Shown piece after piece: positions 57,363 through 64,000 of a stretch of 64,000 bases of DNA (positions within the stretch are counted from its first letter, which is position 1; every line of letters starts with the position of its first letter). The translations under genes were made by a program, and so were the position numbers. Origin of the DNA: Valencia hispanica. Taxonomy: Eukaryota; Chordata; Actinopteri; Cyprinodontiformes; Valenciidae. Under the pieces are notes generated by a model. The model did no database searches, had not been told where the DNA came from, and saw only the letters and a list, made by a program, of their open reading frames with translations. The DNA lies in contig OY747711.1 of the NCBI GenBank assembly GCA_963556495.2, forward strand, positions 37,738,914-37,802,913. Direction: 5' to 3'.

Positions 57363-59035
57363 TCTTACAGAGAAACTGAAATTGGATAAAATTGGTTTCA
57401 GCAATTGAGAGCTTTACAAAAAACACAGATGGCAAAATTCTTATTGCTAGAAAAAATATTTAATTAGTGATGCTTCATTTTTCCTTTGGTTTATGTCTTT
57501 ATTCATAGATGACATTTTATTATGCTTGCATCTTGTTCCTTATGCACTCACCAGTGACTCTGAGTGATCATTTAATCTACAGTTATTTTGTTTCTGGTGA
57601 AACAGGAAATCCTCAGCTCATCTCTTACAATCTCGTTTGGAACCTATTCCATCAGCTGCACGATCATTCATTTGCCACAAGTCTATTCAGTTATCCCTGT
57701 CTACTCTCCAAATACTTCTTTTAGTCCGCAATAATCCCTAAAAGCCGTGCAGGAGAATTTACCTCAGATCTCAGAGCAGAAGGATAACTGTACCATTGCA
57801 AAGAAATATAGGCAAGAAAATGGGAATGGGTCGATGTAATGAATGCTGCTTTGTGTCTTTGTTTTTTTGCAGATAAAAACAAACGTGATTCCAGCATCCT
57901 TACTTGTCTAAAGTTGTTTTTCAAGCTAATTTTCTCTTCATTACCATGTTTATAGGCATTTATTAATAACAAAAGAAATACATTTCACTGTTATGGACAG
58001 AAGAATAAACATATGCATCTCCATATTATCATGACTCTTTATTGTGAAATCACCAGGATCTGTATGTTAAAATAACAAAGGTGGGCAGGATTTACAAGAA
58101 ACAGTAACCGTTTATTTTAGCGCTACAACTTCGGAGGGAATTCAGACTTAATGCTTCAAGTTTAAAAACACCTGTCAGGTTGAATTTGTTTTGTCATGGC
58201 AGCCCAGAGAGAGTCAGCCAACCGTTTAACACTGACAGCTCGTTGTGTCCTTATCTCTGAAACTACAGCCAACAGCAGGCTTAACACAGGAACAAGTCAA
58301 TGGTATGCTTAATTTAACCTCATCAACATGTCTTCTCTCTCCCAGTTATTTTTTTTCTTTTCTCTCTTCTTTCTGTCTTCCTTTACCCTAACTGGTGTGA
58401 TACATAAACTGGACGTGTGTAATTTGTTGGTGAGGCTTTAACAGCGGAGGTGGGAGCCTCGGCCTGCTGCGGTTTAGGGACCAGACTGTGTGGTCATATC
58501 ACGTTGCAATATTGACATGAAGTCTGGTTGGAGCTGTAACAGAAAGCTCATGATGGCAGGAATATTGAATCTTTTTTTTTAAGCTCTATATGAGGGATTT
58601 TTACAAAAGTAAGAAACAATTTGATATGTATGATGGAAAAAAAGAAAAACAACTCAACAGCAGAAACTGATCTCAGGAACTGTGCTGTAATAAAACCTTT
58701 TTAAACCTAAGGTCACAATTCTCATATTACAGTGTTACTTTGTTCACTATCAATCATCATAGGTTCATAATACTTCTGTAATATGAAATGGAGCCCTCTG
58801 TTTGTATTTTATTAATTTCCAGTCACCTACTCAGAAATAGAAGCCAAAGATCTCTGAATTGGTCGGATCTAAGCCACATGGATAACAAGGAAGAAAACAT
58901 CTTAATATACTAATATTATAATGGTATAATTCCTTTCATGTGTTTTTTTCATGTTGGCCAAGAAAATAGATGTGAGGGGCTGCAAACAGTACAAGTCTAA
59001 AACTCTCAAAATCAAATTTTTTACATTAGTTTACA
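57363..59035. other. Intergenic, no gene recognised
   Basis: No coding or RNA gene. The segment 58180-58560 is more balanced in composition and might be conserved non-coding sequence. Confidence 0.35.
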
Positions 59036-60450
59036 CTCAGTGCCTTGCAAAAGTGATTATACAGTGATCCTTTACATTTTTCATATATTGTCACATTACA
59101 ACCACAAAGTTTAATGTATTTTATTGGGATTGTAAGTGATGTTATGGAAAGAAAATATCTTATCCCTTTCATAAGGATGAGGCTGAAGTCTGGATTGGCG
59201 TTTCTTGGATTTTATTACCCCAGTCTTGTATATGAGCCCGTCTGGCCCAACGCTCGAACTCTTTCACACACCAGATCATGTCTGCCCCCTCTCCTAGGAG
59301 CTTCTGCCTTTAGTCCCCTGGTGTTATGTCTTCATTGCAAGGTTAACCTAAACAATCCTCACAGTTGAGGAGTCACGCAGTTAGAACAGACTAGGTGAAA
59401 GTCCTCTTCGCTGACTCGAAATATCTTTTATTATGCCATTTTTCCTAGATGCCTTTACTTATAAATAATGAATCAATTAATTGAAATAACCTTGAAATAT
59501 TGCTGTAACACAAACTAACACTAGGTCGGGGTTGAAGATGTGAAGATGTTTCAAGCAGGGTTAGGTTATAAAACAACACCCCAAGTTTTGAACATCTAGT
59601 ACTGCTCAATTTATCATCTGAAAATGGAAATAGTAAGCCACAGTTACAAACTGTTAAAGATATGGCTCTCCACCTTAACTGGCAAACCAGGTAAGGAGAG
59701 CATTGATTAGAGAAGCAGCCAAACGGCTTTCTCGTGACTCTGGGGGAGCAGCAGAGATCCACAGCTCATGTGGGAGAATCTGGTTACCAGATGAACATTA
59801 GCCATTCATCTCATAAATCTGACCTTTATGAAAGAATGGAATGACAAAAGACACTGTTGACAGAAAATCATAAGAAGCCCCATTTAAAGTTTGCAATAAG
59901 TCATGCAGAGACACAGCGAATACGTAGAAAAAGGTGTTCTGGTAATAAATAAGATACTATGTGGGTTGAAAACTAAAACTGCAATGAACATAACATTTCC
60001 TAAGAGAAACATGGTGGTGTTACCATCTTGCCTTGGGAATGTTTTTCTTCAGCAAGTAGAAGGAAGTTGATCAAAGTCAATAGGAAGATTAAGCTACATA
60101 AAGGACAGGCCCAAAGGAAAACATTTTAGAGAAAAGACTTCACTGGGGCAGAGGTTCACCTGACAGCAGAACAACAACCCTAAAAATGCTACCAGTTCCA
60201 ATGAACTGTTCAGATATATTACAATTGCCCTATCAAACAGAGCTAAATGAAATTTAGAATCTGTGGCAAGTCTTGAAAATTGCTATTTGAGACATTTTCT
60301 ACCAATTTTGGAAAGAAGGGTCAAATATATATCTAGAAGTGCATCAAAATGAAGTTCTACAAAGCAATGACTGAAGGTTTAAACCCTAAAAAATGGGAAA
60401 ACCATGCACAATGGTTCTTCCACTTTTTATGTTTTGCTGGTTCTGTCACA
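59036..60450 (+). pseudogene. Tc1-like transposon relic, near full length
   Basis: It starts CAGTGCCTTGCAAAAGTGATTATACAG (59039) and ACAACCACAAAGTTTAATGTATTTTAT, the terminal sequence of the common family. The coding trace follows. GACTCTGGGGGAGCAGCAGAG (59737) corresponds to the VTLEELQR-type start, AACATGGTGGTGTTACC (60008) to the catalytic domain, and CTGAATGA-to-GAATCTGTGGCAAG (about 60245-60275) to the NPIENLW box. The right end near 60430-60450 (TTCTGTCACATAAAAC) is the inverse-type flank. Many stops and indels leave no usable frame. Confidence 0.75.
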
Positions 60451-61260
60451 TAAAACAAATTTTTTTTGCTAGTGGCAAATTTTAGGAAAGCTGATAGGAA
60501 CTGTATATTACTGTATTTGGCTGTAAAGCTTGATATTATTTATTTTTCTTTAACCCTATGTAGGGTACTGAAGAAAACCGCTCATGCTGAGATTAAGCAA
60601 ATCAGTACCTGGCCTTGCATTAAAATAATCATTGTATGCATTGTTTTTCAGTTAGAAACCTCATTAAATTGGAAAGATACATGCTAATCACCATTTTTAT
60701 TTTATTTAGTCAACATTCAAGAACTTTATTAACACATCTTATCTAAGGGTTTATACAAAAGGTAGAGAAGTTTTTTCAAAGAAAGACAACATTTTTGTTT
60801 CACTGCACTGTAGCAGCCTTCTAAACCACACTGGACAGTAACGTTTATGTTAATCTATTAATATTTAACAATGAAATAAGGCTCTGTAAATCTGTTTGGC
60901 CTCAAAACACCTATTTATTTAGTTTTGCCTTTTGCTTTGAATCTGTGTGTTTAAGTGACTGGGATCAGTAAGGCAACTGTCTTCCACGTCGGGGGCCAAT
61001 CAGGAACAGATGGACGGGGTGATGACCCCTTCCTCTGCAGGCGAGTGCAAGAGCACAACTGCCACTCAAGATCTCAGCATGTGGATGTGTGCGAGCGCAG
61101 ATCTGTGTGTCCGAGGACGACGGGAGGTTGTGTTATGACTCTGAGGGTGCCACGGTGAACAGGCTCTGCACATGAGTGAGTGACACTCCTCCAACATCTG
61201 TTCCACGGAATAACACTCCGTGATCTATCTTCACTAACAATATCCCTGCCTCCTCACATG
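60451..61260. other. Intergenic, no gene recognised
   Basis: The 67-codon plus frame at 60955-61158 lies in a GC-richer patch (60955-61200) but shows no domain. Confidence 0.4.
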
Positions 61261-61280
61261 CACACACACACACACACACA
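61261..61280. repeat. (CA)n microsatellite
   Basis: Ten CA units. Confidence 0.95.
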
Positions 61281-61393
61281 TACACGCTCACACACAGTTA
61301 GATGATCTTTTCATTTTACTGTAAAGCTGACAGGAATGGAGAAATTAGATTAGAGTAGAACAAGATACTCCACTTATGATGTGGCTCTTTGCA

Positions 61394-61556
61394 GGGATCT
61401 CTGCGTGGTTGACAGAGGAGCCTGCAGACAGCCCTGATGCCTTTACCCTTTTCTTCTCCTTCCCCCCCTCGCGTTCACCCCCTCTGCCTCCACTCCTTGG
61501 CCAGCGATCGGGTTTCTCCCTGTCCATCAGCGAAGGGGAGAGGAGGAGGAGGAGGT
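61394..61556 (+). other. Exon-like open segment, function unknown
   Basis: An acceptor-like CTCTTTGCAG (61385-61394) precedes an open stretch of about 54 codons (GISAWLTEEPADSPDAFT, then a Ser/Pro-rich part and an Arg run). A donor-like GAGGAGGTAGGC follows at 61550-61561. The composition is pyrimidine- then purine-rich low complexity. No protein family is recognised. It could equally be chance. Confidence 0.15.
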
Positions 61557-62787
61557 AGGCTGTTCTGATCAATGACAGGAAACCAGACGATAGGAAGGGA
61601 AGACATGAAACAGATAGGCACCATGACCTGCCTACCTAGCAGGATACCACAATCATATCCCCCTCTTCCATCTATTTTACAGTCCCTTCTGTGTCACTGG
61701 TTGTAATTCACATAAAAGATTGCACATGCACAACTGGTCGCAGTGAAACACAGTCCAGACACCACCTACAAACATGCACCTGACCGCAAACATGCTACAA
61801 GAACATGAACCAGGACTACGCTTTGGACAAAGTGCCTACACCCTCGATGTCAGTACAGCACATCACACAAGTCATGCACAACTTTCCCCTGAAGGCATAA
61901 CGCATATTCACTTGGAGGTTGACTGATAACATGCAAAATAACAATATATTTTTCTATGAGCTCTATGCAAATCTCTGACATATTGCTTTCTGTCTCTGGG
62001 GTGTGTGAAACATAAACAAATCTCCCCAACCCAACGAAATTAGAAGGGATAGATGAAGAAGCAGATTCATTTGAATAAATTAATTTGTAGATATTTTATG
62101 AATGTTTTTCCACTACCTTTTGCGGAGGATAAAGATAGGGTTTAGAATTTGAGCTTTGGCGGTTAGATCTGTTTCTCAGTATCAAATTATACACTATTTG
62201 ATCCTGGAGCAGAGTTATGAGTTTAATCCTGATGACTGAAAGAAAAAGTAAGAGGTTAAAACTAAACCCTGTTCCTGTGAGAAGAAAGTGGCATTTATCT
62301 TGTTAAAAACAACTGAAAAAATCAAAACAGGTTGACAAATAAAAGCTGCAGTATCAATGTGCACACCTTGAAATAAAACTTTGTTAAAGCACATTTTGAT
62401 TAGTATTTAGACTTCTTTGGTAAGAGACTTAATGAGATGATTTAAAAAAATCCCAAAGTCCCCTTTCTCTTCAGCCTAATATCAAACAAGTGAAGGTTTT
62501 TGTTCGAAAGCTGACTGATATTTGTAACTGATCATGAATCCATCCAAACCCCAGCTACCTAAGAGGATCATGCTGCCACCACCATGTTGTGTTCTTTTGG
62601 TGATGCTCACTATTATTTGGTCATCTTGTATCCTTGTTCTGTCTGACATCTTTGCACAACGAGATCATTTTGATCCTTTGGAAACTGTGGCCATTGAGCA
62701 AATATCAGAAGAAAGCCGATCATCGGATACCAACACCTGATGCCAGGTGTGAACTCCAAAATACTGAATATTGGTACTGAATCTCTC
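61557..62787. other. Intergenic, no gene recognised
   Basis: A short trace CATGCTGCCACCACCATGTTGTG at 62568-62590 resembles antisense Tc1 catalytic-domain sequence, too short to call an element. Otherwise nothing is supported. Confidence 0.4.
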
Positions 62788-62814
62788 TCTGTCTGTCTGT
62801 CTGTCTGTCTGTCT
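62788..62814. repeat. (TCTG)n microsatellite
   Basis: Six or seven TCTG units following a short CT run. Confidence 0.95.
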
Positions 62815-62949
62815 GGCTGTGACATGATTTATCAACATCTACTCTCTGTACAACAAGAAAAGCTGGTACTTTAACAGATGTATTTAATCAATGCTTCAAT
62901 AAATATTTAGAACTGAAACTTGCTATCTTTACATGCCGAGCATAAACTC

Positions 62950-64000
<1,051 letters not shown>

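Overview
The window looks like a gene-poor stretch of a ray-finned (teleost) fish nuclear genome. This rests on AT-rich, non-operonic sequence with abundant short microsatellites, and on a dense set of repeat families I know as typical of teleosts: Tc1-like DNA transposons, a PIF/Harbinger element, L2/CR1-like LINEs with the 'tttatatagcgccaattcac' 3' tail, a tRNA-derived SINE and several MITEs. I cannot name the species. A percomorph or cyprinodontiform-like fish is only a guess.

I found no confident host protein-coding exon, tRNA, rRNA, snRNA or CRISPR array. Nearly all open frames of 60-150 codons are chance frames. The exceptions are transposase and reverse-transcriptase relics. One GC-richer block (24.94-25.69 kb) carries the longest open frame and could be an unrecognised exon or 5' UTR, but this is unproven.

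Layout. 0-12.6 kb: SINE (0.2-0.5), foldback MITE (3.2-3.4), old Tc1 scraps, a possible conserved regulatory block (5.9-6.8) and a CCAAT-containing block (9.77-10.0). 12.6-16.7 kb: the centrepiece, a Tc1 element whose transposase gene is split by a 2.77 kb Harbinger element with a clean CAG target duplication. The Harbinger carries both of its characteristic genes in convergent orientation: a DDE transposase and a Myb/SANT-like partner, the latter clearly broken. 16.7-31.8 kb: Tc1 scraps, a 228 bp foldback MITE, a hAT-like element, a GACTTG-rich repeat and the GC-rich block. 31.8-33.5 kb: L2-like LINE broken by a TTAA-flanked MITE and by an inverted LINE tail that ends in a perfect hairpin. 35.9-43.5 kb: DNA-repeat fragment, LINE tails and a long antisense LINE with a reverse-transcriptase region split by a 0.65 kb non-autonomous insertion. 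45-50.3 kb: LINE tails and Tc1 scraps. 50.9-53.7 kb: a second Tc1 element with recognisable ends, interrupted near its left end by a young L2-like LINE. 54.5-60.5 kb: LINE relic, TTAA-flanked MITE, a tandem/dispersed small repeat and a long Tc1 relic. 62.9-63.1 kb: a 127 bp pure TA tract.

The coding content therefore belongs to mobile elements, and the nested insertions give an order of events: Harbinger after Tc1 at 13 kb; LINE after Tc1 at 51 kb; MITE after LINE at 32 and 42 kb. A second theme is a set of perfect short-loop hairpins (13-19 bp arms) that look like local template-switch or snap-back events. Regulatory and conserved-element calls are impressions from base composition and motif content only; I had no alignment to test them.
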